Positions 42,596-53,909 of a stretch of DNA of 64,000 bases are shown here, one piece after another. The DNA comes from Calocera cornea HHB12733. Its lineage: Eukaryota > Basidiomycota > Dacrymycetes > Dacrymycetales > Dacrymycetaceae. Each line of letters opens with the position of its first letter. Position 1 is the first letter of the stretch. The DNA is taken from contig KV423928.1 in assembly GCA_001632435.1 (NCBI GenBank), positions 1 through 64,000 on the forward strand. Direction: 5' to 3'. A program made the translations under genes and the position numbers. The notes beneath the pieces were generated by a model, which had not been told where the DNA came from, did not search any database, and was given only the letters and a program-made list of their open reading frames with translations.

Positions 42596-44887
42596 ATGCT
42601 CGTGAGCATCTTGCTTGCCAGATCGTCCTTCTGCAATGACACTGATTTACATTGGGTCAGCAACACAAACGAACCCCGTCCACCCCATCCATCCCCAGAC
42701 CACGGTCCCTCCCCTTTACACCTCCTCGCACCAAGTCCACCGGGGCCGTCTCCTCCCCCAGAACGCCGCGCACCACCCGCGCACCTGCCACCCCTTCCCC
42801 CTCCCCCTCGCCCCACACCGACCCCGCCACGCAATACACCCTTCTAGAGAAGCTCGGTACCGGCAGCTTCGGTACCGTGTACAAGGCTCTGCATGTGACG
42901 AGCAACGAGGTGGTGGCGATCAAGCAGATCGACCTGGAGAGCAGCGAGGACGATATTGGCGAGATCCAGCAGGAGATCGCCCACCTCGCGCTGTGCGATA
43001 GCGAGTATGTTACGAGGTACTATGGGAGCTTTGTGAGGGGGTATAAGCTGTGGATTGGTGCGCTATGTCTCTGCTTGCTACATGCAGATGTGCTGATATG
43101 TGGTGTAGTAATGGAGTACCTTGCTGGTGGCTCCTGTCTGGATCTGCTCAAGCCTGGACCGTTCCCAGAACAGCATATCGCCGTTGTATGCCGCGAGCTG
43201 CTGCTTGGTCTGGACTACCTCCACTCCGAAGGGCTGATTCATCGCGACATCAAAGCCGCCAACATCCTCCTCTCTTCCAAAGGCAAAGTGAAGCTTGGTA
43301 CGTACATCGTTCCTAAGCTGAGTGAACTAGAACCTGACCGGCATACAGCGGATTTCGGCGTCGCCGCCCAGATCTCTGCCACGCTCCGGCACACATTCGT
43401 CGGCACGCCCTTCTGGATGGCGCCCGAAGTGATCCTCCAATCCGGATACGACAGCAAAGCCGACATCTGGTCACTCGGGATAACCGCCATCGAACTGGCC
43501 CTCGGCGAACCCCCGCTAGCAGAACACCACCCGATGCGCGTGCTCTTCCTCATCCCCAAGGCTTCCCCGCCGACGCTCGAAGGGCAGTTCTCGAAGGAGT
43601 TCAAGGACTTTGTTGCCAGGTGCCTGACCAAGGACCCTACAGCGCGACCGACGGCGAAGGAACTGCTGCAGCATAGGTTCGTCCGCGGGGCAAAGCGCGC
43701 GTCCTACCTGACGGAGCTGATCGGGCGGCTGTCGGAGTGGAAGGCGAGGGCCACGCCACCGGAGGGAAAGGCCAAGGAGGTGCGCAGCGCTGACGGGGGT
43801 ACCGTACGGCCGAGCTTCGGCACGGTGAGCGAGAGCGGGGGGGAGGGCGGTACGGTCTCGAGCGGGTGGGACTTCGACACTGTCAGGAGCGCTCTGGGGA
43901 GTGGTGCTCCGCCCCAGGTCTCAGCTCGCGCCAGGGGGTCGAGTACGGACGGAGCGGAGAAAGAAGAGGACCGGATGGAAAGCTGGGAGCAGAGCACCGG
44001 CTGGGGCACAGCCGAGTCCTACGCCGGGAGCTCCTCCCTTGCCCAGACCGCCCCAATACCCGCAGATCCGTTCACGGCTGAGGCGCCGCCGAGAACTCCG
44101 CCTCGACATAGCCGGCACGGCTCGTATGCCAGCCAAAGGAGCCGCACGAGCCCGGATCGGACGGTCCTTGTGGATGGGCATGTGGGTTCGGGGCACGAGA
44201 CGGTCAGGCCGTCCAAGTTGCTGCCGGGGGAGGGGTCGCCGCGCAGCTCTGGGCGGCAGTTTGGAGGTCAGACGGGTCAGGGGTTCCTGGAAAGAGGTGA
44301 AGGTAGAAGGAAAGTGCCTTCTGAAGAGGGGAGTCCGAGGAGAAGTGTGCACGAAGCGGAGAGGAGCGACGCGGGAAGGATAGGCAGGACGATCGTCGGA
44401 GAGGTCGTCTTGCCCGTATTACAAAACGTGATCTCCTTCCTGTTCATTGTCAGACACTCGCTGACGAGGCATATAGGCCGTCAAGGACGACATAGACGCC
44501 CGGGACGCCGACTCCCTCTCGATTATCGCCCGAGGCTTCTCAGATCTGCGAGATACGAACCCCGAGCTGGCCTACAGCGTCGTGCTCGACCTCCTATCAG
44601 GGCTGAACGAGAACGCAGCGGTGCGCCAGCATCTGCAGGACATGCGGCTCCTATCTCCACACCAGCTCTCGCAGCGGCAAAGAGGATCGAGGGAAGACGG
44701 GAGCGTGGTCATCGTCGAGCGGGAGGACATCGCCTTCCCCCCAAGTCCCAACAGTCCGCTTTCCCATCTCGCGTCGACGTCTCCGGCACCGAACCCAGTT
44801 TTGGAGGGGAACAGGAGCCCGATCGCAGAGCTCTTATATCTCAGGTGGTTGGAAGGCGTTCGGATGAAGTGGCCTCTCGGGTCATGA
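42596..44887 (+). CDS. Ste20-family protein kinase, GCK type (Nak1/Kic1/Don3-like)
   Basis: Reconstructed exons 42596-42601, 42661-43057, 43109-43297, 43349-44427, 44477-44887; 693 aa. The first coding exon is only ATG CTC, supported by an ACCATG context, a GTGAGC donor and absence of any other in-frame Met. The kinase domain shows the Gly loop [21 protein letters not shown] (catalytic Lys), [20 protein letters not shown] (DFG) and [11 protein letters not shown] (Ste20 signature), then [21 protein letters not shown] Pro-rich N-terminal tail precedes it, and a Ser/Thr-rich linker plus a C-terminal helical region ([26 protein letters not shown]) follows, as in GCK-III kinases. Known relatives act with Mo25 and the NDR/Orb6 morphogenesis pathway or in septation. 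Confidence 0.9.
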
Positions 44888-45222
44888 ACGAGCTAGGCGA
44901 TCTTCCTTGACTATCCTGCATGCATACCGCTCCTTTTCTGTTCTTTCCTCACGCAATTCCCTCTTATGCATCATGCACTCGCACTCCTAGCATACCAGCC
45001 CACATCTACGCAATATTCCCAATCCACGTCGTATGCATCCTTGACTTAGTCATCGGAAGTCGCATGATAGCCTCAAGCACCTGCGAAACCGTAGCAGATG
45101 CATGCAATTCATATAGCATTCATCACGCCGCATACAGAGATGATGTGCACATATGCATATGCCACCCACAAGCCTCATGCAGCTGCAACCACAGCCCGAC
45201 ACCCAACAGCAGAGACAGACAT
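44888..45222. other. Convergent intergenic space
   Basis: 335 bp between the stop codons of the kinase and RPL35. AT-rich and ATGCAT-rich; presumably both 3' UTRs. Confidence 0.5.
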
Positions 45223-45839
45223 CTACTCGAGCGCCTTCACTGCGTACTTGCGCTTGCCGAAGTGGGTGTCCTTCTTCTTCTGCTTCTCAGTCCGTGCGGT
45301 TGCGTCAGTCTGCGACGGCAGTCAGTACAGATTTAACAATACAGAGAGATGGGATGGGAGACGGATGGAGTTCTGGGACGGAAGTTCCCGTCGAGCATCC
45401 TTCCCATCCCTCGACAGATGCGACTCACGTGTGATAACCGCCTACGGATAGCACGCGTCTTCTTCGCACGGAGGTCGAGGGGCAGGTGCTTCTTGTCCTT
45501 GTAGTACTCGCGGATGTTCTGGCGCGCCTTCTGGTTGGTGATGGTCAGGACACGGGCGATGGATTTCCGGACAGTGTTGCTGCACGATTGCGTATCAGTA
45601 TAAAGCGTGCAGGAAGGAAAGACAGGGCGCACATCTTGGTGAGCTTCGCAGCAGACCCACCGGCGATCTTCTGCACGCGGAGTGTGCCCAGCTCGGTGCG
45701 GAGCTCTGTGAGCTGCTTTTGGAGGTCGGCCTTGCCCCTGCGACCTGTATCAGCCTCTGCTTCACACGCAATATACAGCCAGCAAAGCTACGCACTTGGA
45801 GCGGAGCTCGTAGGCCTTGATCTTGTTGGAGGCGGACAT
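45223..45839 (-). CDS. RPL35: 60S ribosomal protein L35 (uL29)
   Basis: Reconstructed exons 45839-45796, 45737-45633, 45579-45429, 45309-45223; 128 aa, the normal size. Sequence runs [80 protein letters not shown] and ends [22 protein letters not shown]. The last intron (119 nt) is longer than most here. The protein sits at the polypeptide exit tunnel of the large subunit. Confidence 0.96.
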
Positions 45840-46350
45840 TGCGGAGATGTTGCTGGTCTGCGTGCGCGAGTCGAGTACGTGGGACGACGAGCTCGATGAT
45901 GAGTAGGGATCCTGCTGAGAAGAATTGATTCCGTGTAAAACTGTACAGTTGTCGTTCCACAGCTGGACGTTGCTTCCGGGTGAGGGCTCTCGGAGCCGAG
46001 CACCCTTGTGTTGACCCGCACCGACTTCGTGCTCGGCGCTTGCCAGGCTGCTTGCGCCGAAGCGCTTTCCAACGTAGGACAATGATGTGCTGCAGACTTA
46101 CATAGACTTGATAATTGTCTCTTGGCTATCCGACGCACGAACAAATTCTCATGTCAACACCCAAAGCAACCAACAAGGGCCAGTTCAGTGCTCAGCCTGA
46201 TGTGTTGCCAATTCGCTCCTCTCTCGAAGGACAATATTTGGACTTCGTTGTGACTGGACATGTTGCATTGTTATTAGGCATAAATGATTCGCTCTCGGTG
46301 TCGCTCTCCAATATCATACATCCCTGCTCTCTCAAGTGGTACAATCCAAT
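45840..46350. other. RPL35 upstream region
   Basis: 511 bp between two minus-strand genes. It must hold the RPL35 promoter. No coding evidence. Confidence 0.5.
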
Positions 46351-47226
46351 CTAGCCGTTTAGCTTCGCATACTCCCTGTTGATCATCGCCGCAAAGTCCT
46401 TTGGCGCATGTCCATCCTGAACAGATCGATCAGAGCCGGATCGTTGCAGGTTGAGGTAGAACTTACATCGCACTGGGTCCACCTGCCGTCGTCTACAATG
46501 CAGCGTGTAACGCCGTTGATGAGAATGGTGCAGCTCTTCCTGCTCACGAACGTCAGTCATGTTGTCAAGCCATCGCAACAGAGCACGCACTCTATGCCCA
46601 TCGCCGAGCTGTTCCTCACGCTCTCCCTGAGCAGATCGCTCCCCTCCAGTCCATCCACGCACGCCCCCACACCACTCTCCTCCCAATCGATCCCCACCAC
46701 GCCCGCGCACTTCCGCGCCGTGTCCTCCCGCCCGATCTTGTCCTTCCCGTTGTAGTTTAGACAGATGACGAACGGCCACCAGGTCGCTTGCGGGAAACGC
46801 GACATAACGCAGAGCTCGTGAATGTTTCCGGCGCATTCGGAAGGGCCGTGCATGCAGGTCACGCCGTATGTTTCGTCGGTATCGTTCAGTCTAAGGCGCG
46901 GTAGCGAGGGTCAACATCTACGTGCTTGAGTGAAGCTGTGAAGCACGCACTTTGCGATGAATGTCAAATCGAGTGCCGCCTTCTGCCCCACCCGCTCGAG
47001 GACATCATCGAACACGCTCTCGCAGAGCGCCGCGTCCGGGCAGCGGGACATGACGCCCAACCTGTGCATCAGAATCAGGAGGCGAGTCACCGCCGCTCAA
47101 GAACTCCAGGACGTACGTGACCGGGACCAGGGTGATATTGGCATCTGGCTGGGGTGCGAACGGCTTTTGGGAGGGACCCGCAAGCGCGAATGGGGCCAGG
47201 AGTGCCAGTGCGATAGCGGACTTCAT
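46351..47226 (-). CDS. Secreted GILT-like thiol reductase family protein
   Basis: Reconstructed exons 47226-47117, 47061-46951, 46890-46591, 46539-46467, 46416-46351; 219 aa. A signal peptide (MKSAIALALLAPFALAG) is followed by VPVTLGVMSRCPDAALCESV, then the GILT signature CMHGPSECAGNIHELC, which fits C-x-H-G-x2-E-C-x2-N-x4-C exactly. Further cysteines follow in FVICLNYN, KCAGVVGIDW, VGACVDGLEG and KSCTILINGVTRC. Known: GILT enzymes reduce disulfides in acidic compartments using a CxxC site. Here the site reads CPDA, so the second cysteine is missing at the usual spacing; the next is CPDAALC. Activity as a classical reductase is therefore uncertain. Confidence 0.83.
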
Positions 47227-47815
47227 GGTTGGTGAGAAAGCAGGGAGTTGGCGCTCTGGATGGCGCAGTTGCGCACGGTTGCGGCACCACTGCCCGCACG
47301 ATCCGGGGGACCCTGGTGCACCTACGTCACCTCTGCACTGCCACTGGAAGCCTGCCAGTAACTCCTCGGCGGCCAGCTGGGTAGGAGGGTCTGAGTAGTT
47401 CAGTAGTTCTTTTTATCTTCTGCTTGCAAGGAAATATACCTTGAGAATATAACAAGACAACTTCAGTCTCGAAAGACTGCGATGTTGGCTCCGGCTGCTC
47501 AAGGCAGAGTGTTCCGTTCTCGGCATTCTCAAAGGGGATTCCACAAAAGTCTGCTAAGGAATAGTTAGTAGTTTCTGCTCCCAAGAAGGACGAAAGTCTG
47601 TGAAGCGTGATGCTGTCCAAGAGTGTATGAAAAATGAGCCACATTGCGAAGAAGACACCCAGAAAGAATAAATCGGGATTCTACAACACGCCATTGGTCC
47701 CGGTCAGGGTCGCATCCAGGATCGGCGCGCTCGGCAGCAGGCTGACGAACGACCTCGATTCATCAACGCGCTCTCCCTCCTCTCCACATCTCCTTACACG
47801 CCGTATCACCGCACA
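47227..47815. other. Divergent intergenic space, GILT-like / Cid2-like
   Basis: 589 bp between start codons. Short open frames on both strands have no support. Confidence 0.5.
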
Positions 47816-48595
47816 ATGTCCAGACAGCAACCCATCCTTGGATCGAAAGCGGTATACACACCGCCCTTGTCTAATGAGATAGCACACGTAACGCCCTCGA
47901 CATGCTTCCAGCTGTCCGTGTTCAAAGGCCAGTGCGGCCACGATTCTGACGGGCCAGTGCTGACTGCACAGCAGACCTGATGCGCGATCTTCGCAAGGCC
48001 GATGATTCTATTACCATGCGGATGAACAGGAACTCGGCGCAGTTCCGTGACCTGGCGCGGGAGCAGGGCGTCAATGTGAATAACGACCAGGAGGCGTGTG
48101 CATATTTCTGGCGGGAGCTGATGGGTGCGTGCTTTTCGCTCCTTTTGCAAGCTATTGGCTCATTGACGAGTATTGCAGTCAAGTGGAAGGGTCGCACGGA
48201 AATAATAGACTACTGCATCCAGGTGGTGGACACCGCCGCGGAGGAGAAGCGCCAGAGGCTGTCCGGCAAGTCGACACTAGGTGAGCTGGACGAGGATCTG
48301 GAGAGGCGAACAAGAGGCGAGCTGTACGCAGATGAGGTGCAGGTATATTCTGATTCCGCTGTTGTGATCGCATCGTTGCTCATTGATCGTGCAGAAGCGG
48401 ATGATCCATAATGAGAGGGAGGTGGAGGCGATCGTACGCCAACGAGCCCTCACTGGTAAGCTTACATTCATTTGATTCTTGCGTGTGTCATACTCATTCA
48501 GCATAGTGTTCCGATCACGATGTCGCTTCTTTGAGCCACCGGCGGCAGATGCGGACAGCAGACGGTTGTGGGAGGCCGTGCAGTCTAGTCGGTAG
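47816..48595 (+). CDS. Cid2-like (caffeine-induced death protein 2) family protein
   Basis: Reconstructed exons 47816-47927, 47975-48124, 48179-48342, 48395-48455, 48507-48595; 191 aa. Recognisable blocks are TPSTCFQLSVFKDLMRDLRK, ADDSITMRMNRNSAQFRDLA, CAYFWRELMVKWKGRTEIID, ELYADEVQKRMIHNEREVE and ALTVFRSRCRFFEPP, which follow S. pombe Cid2. Function in the family is poorly defined; overexpression or loss alters caffeine sensitivity in fission yeast. The first intron needs a GC donor (AAG|GCCAGT) and ends in a CAGCAG tandem acceptor. The 47974 acceptor gives FKDLMR; the 47971 one inserts or substitutes an alanine codon. No GT donor restores the frame. Confidence 0.78.
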
Positions 48596-48897
48596 TGGCA
48601 TACCGCCTCGAGAGGCAGCCCCAGTAGCGCGGTAGTCTTCGGACAGCAGCACGGTCCCCCCTCCAGACCATGTACTTTGTGAGCTTGACAAGCAATGTTT
48701 ATTAGGGAGCGGTATGTTTAAGGATAGGTGTCGACTAAGCGAGCATATTATAGGCGCGGTACGCAAGAGATGGGTGTGAGATATATTGTCAACAGTCAAC
48801 AGAAGTGCGGCGGCTCTAAAGAGTTCTGCATGAATTTGTCGTAGCCAAGATCATCAGCATGAGGGATGCGACGGGCGAGGCTTCGTAAGAAAGGCGG
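48596..48897. other. Convergent intergenic space
   Basis: 302 bp between the stop codons of the Cid2-like and C2H2 genes. Nothing distinct. Confidence 0.5.
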
Positions 48898-49834
48898 TCA
48901 GCTCCTCCTCTTCGGCTTCGCTTCCTTGTCCTCGTGCTGCCGCTTGATATGGCGCTGGAGGACGTCCTTCCTGCACAGGACTCTGGTGCAACCGGGCCGC
49001 GGGCAGGGGAAGCTGCCTGGGCGCTTGACATGGATCGTCTCGACGTGCCTGCGCAGGTCGCAGGGCCGGTTGAAGCGCTTGCGGCACACCCCACAGTAGT
49101 CGGTCTTCGCATTCTGCGTGATCCACGTGCTTCTGAACAGGAACCTGTCATGTCAGCTATGACCGAGACGCGGAATGAAGGGGCACTCACACGTCGCCTT
49201 GGTACGCTTCGTCCTCGAGGTCCTCAGGATCGAGCGAGCCTTCAGCCGAAAAGTCGCGTTGCTCCATCTCCGGGGAGTAGGACACGGGGAACACCAGGTG
49301 GTACGAATGCTCCGCTGTCGGGGTGGCCCCGTAAGCGGGTGTTGCAGGCGAGACGTCGCTCATGCTGGAGATTGAGCTGCTGGGGGAAGGAGTGGGCGTC
49401 ATGACGGGGGCCAAGCCGCGCTTGTGATGCAGGCGGACGGTACACTGATTGTCGTGCTGGTATGCGTATCCTGGGGGCGCCAGCTGGTTCGAGGACATTG
49501 ACGATGAAGGCATCAACGCACCCATTGGATCCATGAGCGTAGGGGCGGTGGCGTAGGCAGAATGCATCGTTGCGGCAGGCATGCCGTACATCTGCTGCTG
49601 GTAGACGTCGCTGACATACAAGTCAGGAACCTGTCCCTGGCTTGTCATGCCGTTGAATGGCGGGTTTTGAGGGAATGCGAGTTGCGAGGCGGCGTCGGCG
49701 TATGCGGACGAGGTAACCCAGTCTTCGGCATTGAATGCTTCGCCTCGGAAAGGATTCGCAGGATGTACCAGGCTGGGGTCAACATCGCGCTCAGCATATG
49801 ATCTGCCGTGGGTGAAGTAGGCTGGGAGTGACAT
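48898..49834 (-). CDS. C2H2 zinc-finger transcription factor
   Basis: Reconstructed exons 49834-49191 and 49144-48898; 296 aa. About 215 residues rich in Ser, Pro, Met, Tyr and Gln (activation-domain-like, with LMDPMGALMPSSSMSSNQLA and SPSSSISSMSDVSPATPAYG) precede two C-terminal zinc fingers. The first is CGVCRKRFNRPCDLRRHVET-IH; the second is CPRPGCTRVLCRKDVLQRHI-KRQH. It ends in a basic KEAKPKRRS, a possible nuclear localisation signal. An acidic segment (DPEDLEDEAYQGD) straddles the intron. Target genes are unknown. It is divergent from GTP cyclohydrolase II over 942 bp. Confidence 0.87.
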
Positions 49835-50776
49835 GATGATACCGTTGGAATGTGTCAATCAAGTTCGTGTGGAGGTCGTTCAAGTCGTGATTGAGAGGAA
49901 ATAATCCCTTCGCACGCAAGGTTGACTATAAGTAGACGACCAGCGCCGAGATGTGATTGTGGTGGGGATGGGAGAGGGGGAAGCTGTTCTGTGATTGCCG
50001 AATATTCGCGAGTCTGTGGACAGCTTTATAGGCCATTAGCACCCCCACCGGAAATGCACTACGTGTATGTTTACTGTCTCCAGTGGTGAACAACCTCGGC
50101 ATACAAAGGAACCGCACTCCAGGCTGAATGCAGGGCACGTCCCCAAGTACGTCAACTGTCAGGCAGTGCCGGAGCCAGTGGACCACCGCCCAGAGCAACG
50201 GACTCGTGTGATGCGTTTCATTACCAGCAGAAGGGCGGCCGGTAGCTATGGCCCGAGGAAGAACAGAGGGAACCGAGAAGTTGGAGCGTTTTGGGAAGTG
50301 GCCCTAGAAGAGCTGGCCTTCGCAGCGCGTGTTTCTCGCGCGATTCTGAAACGCGCTAACATCGGGGACAAGGGCGCGAGGGGGAGGGACCATCAGGCGG
50401 TCGCCGAGAGTAACAAAGAGTGGGAGTAGGATTTGCATTGCCAATAGCAATGGTGTGCCTGTTGTGTGGGTCATCAGGGTTTGAGGCTGACAATGGCGGG
50501 AAGATTGCCACAGGCTCCCGTGTTGCCGCCGGGCGGGTAGCGGGATCTGATGGGGTAGCCTCACGACGGAGAAACCTTCATTCAGGGACTTAGTCATCCC
50601 TTTGTCCTGAACCATCACCACCTCACCACCTCACCCCCTCACCACCTCACTACCCTTTCCCCCCCACTTCTCGCAGCAAAAGGACATCTCGATTGTGGCG
50701 ATTACTCGCTCGTATCTCCAGGCACCGGTTCAATCTCCAATATCCACTGGGTAGGGGTACGTTGCTAGGCGCGAGA
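49835..50776. promoter_or_regulatory. Long divergent intergenic region, C2H2 factor / GTP cyclohydrolase II
   Basis: 942 bp. The longest divergent spacer among the pairs here, as is common upstream of transcription-factor genes. A CACCTCAC-type short tandem run lies at about 50611-50652, directly before the GTP cyclohydrolase start. No gene supported. Confidence 0.5.
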
Positions 50777-51994
50777 ATGGGCCCAATCGTCCCAGTGTCA
50801 AGCAGGAGCGACGTGCTGGCGCCCGCACCCAAGCGCCTCCACCCGACGGGCGTCAACGCCCCCCAGCTCCGCTCCGCCCTCGAGGCCCTCCCCGCCGTCC
50901 TCACCCTCGCCGACATCGCCGCAGGCGCATTCACCGTCGCGGCGCGGAACGCCGCCCTTGCTGCTGCGAACGCCAAGGCCGCTGCGGCGCTCAAGGTCCA
51001 GGAGGAGGGCCTGACAGAGGAGGACGTCGAGGTGAGGTGTATGGCACGCACACGGATCCCCACGGCATACGGCCCCGTCTTCCTGCACGTGTACCACAAC
51101 AACCGCGACGGCAAGGAGCACCTCGCGATCGTCTCCGACCCTGCGCAGCTGGAGGCCGATGCTCCGGCCAATGGGCAGAAGCAACAGTTCGTCCCCATCC
51201 GGAGCCACACGCTCGACACCCAGTCGCACGACGGCGAGACGGCGCAGGAGCGCATCACGCGCGGGGCGTACGTCTCCCGTCTCTCCCGCACGGCCGCGAG
51301 CGCGTCCGCCGTCCCGTCCGCCCGCACCGAGCTCAGCGACAGCCCACTAGTGCGCATCCACAGCGAGTGCTTCACGGGCGAGACGCTCGGCTCGCTCCGG
51401 TGCGACTGCGGGGAGCAGCTTGACTCTGCGCTCTCGCTCATCGCGCACGCACCCGGCAGGCGCGGGATCGTCCTCTACCTGCGGCAGGAGGGGCGCGGGA
51501 TCGGCCTGCTCGAGAAGGTGCGGGCGTACAACCTGCAGGACCTGGGGCTCGACACCGTGCAGGCGAACCTGGCGCTCGGGCGGGGGGAGGACGAGCGGAC
51601 GTACGGTGTGGCGGCGGCGATGCTGCGGGACCTTGGTGTGGGCTCGGAGGGGATCCGCCTGCTCACGAACAACCCCAGCAAGGTGGCGGCGATGCAGCGG
51701 GAGGGCATCGAGGTCACGGAGCGGGTGCCGATGGTGCCCCGCGACTGGCAGCTGCGCAGTGCGGCGCCGCATGTCCACCAGCCTCAACACGGCATAGTCT
51801 TCCCGCCCACGGCGCCGCAGACGCCCGACCCGGCCGGCGCTGTCGGTGCCGCGGAGGCGGAGTGGGAGATGCGCAGCCGGGGCGCGACGGCCGTCGGCGG
51901 CGGGGTGGTGCGGAGCGAGGAGCTGGAGAAGTACTTGCGGACCAAGGTGGAGCGGATGGGCCATTTGCTCGAGCTGCCTGCTGCTCGGGCGTAG
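50777..51994 (+). CDS. RIB1: GTP cyclohydrolase II
   Basis: Intronless, 405 aa, from the ATG at 50777 ([20 protein letters not shown]). The catalytic region has [20 protein letters not shown] and [15 protein letters not shown] (zinc-binding cysteines), [20 protein letters not shown] (active-site Arg/GTP-binding loop), [19 protein letters not shown] and [20 protein letters not shown]. It opens the GTP imidazole ring in the first committed step of riboflavin synthesis. The N-terminal ~180 residues are an extension typical of fungal Rib1. The C-terminal ~90 residues are low-complexity. Absence of introns contrasts with its neighbours. Confidence 0.95.
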   Translation: MGPIVPVSSRSDVLAPAPKRLHPTGVNAPQLRSALEALPAVLTLADIAAGAFTVAARNAALAAANAKAAAALKVQEEGLTEEDVEVRCMARTRIPTAYGPVFLHVYHNNRDGKEHLAIVSDPAQLEADAPANGQKQQFVPIRSHTLDTQSHDGETAQERITRGAYVSRLSRTAASASAVPSARTELSDSPLVRIHSECFTGETLGSLRCDCGEQLDSALSLIAHAPGRRGIVLYLRQEGRGIGLLEKVRAYNLQDLGLDTVQANLALGRGEDERTYGVAAAMLRDLGVGSEGIRLLTNNPSKVAAMQREGIEVTERVPMVPRDWQLRSAAPHVHQPQHGIVFPPTAPQTPDPAGAVGAAEAEWEMRSRGATAVGGGVVRSEELEKYLRTKVERMGHLLELPAARA

Positions 51995-52151
51995 GCGTGG
52001 GCGTAGTACATGTATGCACATAGAAGCATGGGTGACGATGCTGCGTGCTGTTGTAGGAAAACCTGTTGTAAAATGGGAATGGAATGGAGCAACTCCTTCC
52101 GTATCTGCTTGGTGTGCATCGTGGCCACGCGGACGTGATATTACGGTATGT

Positions 52152-53100
52152 CTACCACACATAGTACGGCCGTGCGTTCCTGATAGGCACGTCTTCCCTG
52201 TACCACCCTGCGCTCCTGACCAAGCCGATCCTCTTCCTGAGCGCCTCCTCCTTCTTCTCTGCCCTCGTCTTCCCCTCCTTGAGCACGATATGCATCCTGG
52301 CACTCGGATGATGCTTAATGCCGAAGCGTCCCCTGCCCCGGATGTCCATGCGCATGAGCTTGGGCCCCTTGTTGACCCACGCCTCAGCAACGACCATGCG
52401 CTCCGTGCGCATCCCGCGGTCCGCAGCCTGGTTCCGCCCGAGCGCGAGCAGCGACTTTATGCGCGAGGCGGCGCGCTTGGCCGAGAACTGCATCTGCAGG
52501 ATCGCGCTGTCGATCGGCTTGCCCCCGATCTGGTTCGCGAGCTTGTTGAGCTTCCGGTGCGAGATCTTGAATGTCGCCGTGCGGTATCTGGCCTGCGGGC
52601 GGAGCGCGCAGCGCGGAGTCAGTGGGTCTGAAGAGCGCAGAAGCGCAGGGCAAGGGGGGACGCACCTCTGTGATCGCCTTCTTCACCTTGGCCGGCTTGC
52701 GCACCTTGGCCGGCCGGCCCTGTGTGATCGCCTTGGCCTCCTCGACCACCTCAAGCTCCTGCACGTCCCTCACCGCCTCCGTGTCGAAGATGCTGCCCTC
52801 GCCCTGCTCGGCCGCGCGCTCCCTGGCGCGCCGTTGCTCAGCGGCGTCCCGCTGCCGGTTCGCGTTCTCGCGCATGGACATCCAGGAGCGGAGGCGCTCT
52901 GAGAGGCCGTCGGACCATGATGCACTGGGTGTTTGGTGTAGAGGTTAGTGGGGGGGTAGGACGGGGAGGGGGGGGGGGGGGGGGGGGGGCGCACGCTCGG
53001 GTTTGTGGGGGGTGGAGAGGCGCGGGGAGGCGGGAAGGGATGTGCGGGCGGAGGTGGGAGGTGGTGGCGAGGCACGGGCGGGCGACTGGGCCGTCATCAT
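52152..53100 (-). CDS. MRPL22: Mitochondrial ribosomal protein L22 (uL22m)
   Basis: Last two exons are firm: upstream to 52666 and 52592-52152. They contain TATFKISHRKLNKLANQIGG, KPIDSAILQMQFSAKRAASR, IKSLLALGRNQAADRGM, MVVAEAWVNKGPKLMRMDIR and ARMHIVLKEGKTRAEKKEEA, the uL22m core. The 5' end is uncertain. A consistent model uses exon 53100-52995 (ATG, Ser/Pro/Arg-rich presequence), an intron 52899-52994 and exon 52898-52666, giving 259 aa. The acceptor nearest the branch site (CACCCAG, about 52925) would break the frame with that exon, and ATG 52881 is an internal alternative. A run of 22 G lies inside the proposed intron. The protein lines the exit tunnel of the mitoribosome. Confidence 0.8.
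52968..52989. repeat. Homopolymer of 22 G
   Basis: Uninterrupted poly(G) on the plus strand (poly(C) on the MRPL22 sense strand), immediately after the proposed donor site of the first intron. Such runs are prone to length change and sequencing error and can form G-quadruplexes. Confidence 0.9.
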
Positions 53101-53424
53101 CAGCAGTCAGCACCGTCCACTCGACGCCGTTGAACACGGGCCAGACCACTCACCCGCGGCGAAGAACACTGTCGGCGGTCGCATCGCGCTGTGGTGTGTG
53201 CAGGTGCAGCGGACAGAGCACAGAGCACACACCGCGAAGGGCAGAGAGTGAAATCGGCGCAGAGAAGTGCACAGCCACCGACAACAGGGTCGCAGCGGGC
53301 AGCGAGCGGTATGGACACGTCGTGCACAGGCGCCCATACTCTATCTAATCCACGACACCTTACCGCCTCCTCTTGCTCCTCTTGCACGTGAGACCCAGCC
53401 AGCTCCGGGCTGCTGCATACAAGG
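53101..53424. promoter_or_regulatory. Divergent intergenic space, MRPL22 / YOS1
   Basis: 324 bp between the proposed start codons. No other element recognised. Confidence 0.5.
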
Positions 53425-53909
53425 ATGGCCTTCTCCCTCGGCACGCTCATCTACGTCTCCCTCCTCCTCGTCAACGCAATCGCAATCCTCAACGAAGAGC
53501 GCTTCCTCGCACGCAGTCCGTCCCTCTCCTCTCCTCCCCTTCCCTTCCAGCCCCCCGTCTGTGAGCACATTCAGGTGTTGACCCCCACCCCCCGCAGTCG
53601 GACTCTCCACCCAGTCCCCCGCAGCCTACCCAACAGGCTTCGACCAAGCGTACAACGACCCCTCCTCCGGCGGCGGCTCCGGCTCCGGCCCGTCCGTCCG
53701 CACCCAGCTCGTGAACCTCATCGGCGCCGTCCGCACGCTTCTACGACGTGAGCCCCACCTTTCTCTTTCTTTCTTTTCCTGGCTCGCGTTCCTGCTCGGT
53801 TGGCGGTCGGTGAGCTGGATGTGGATGTGAGGCTGATACGAGGCTCTGGGCAGTGCCGCTCATCGCCGTCAATGTCGTCGTGATCGCCTACGAGCTGGTG
53901 CTGGGATAG
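53425..53909 (+). CDS. YOS1: Yos1/IER3IP1 ER-to-Golgi transport protein
   Basis: Reconstructed exons 53425-53515, 53598-53747, 53854-53909; 98 aa. The N-terminal membrane segment MAFSLGTLIYVSLLLVNAIA is followed by LNEERFLARIGLS, a Gly/Ser-rich loop specific to this protein, VRTQLVNLIGAVRTLLR and the C-terminal membrane segment PLIAVNVVVIAYELVLG. This is the complete Yos1 pattern. Known: Yos1 works with Yip1 and Yif1 in COPII vesicle budding or fusion. Confidence 0.95.

Noticed and set aside
42652..42660. TTG at 42652 as kinase start
   Set aside because: An in-frame stop lies just upstream and no ATG follows in frame. The ATGCTC mini-exon at 42596 with a good donor and acceptor explains the start.
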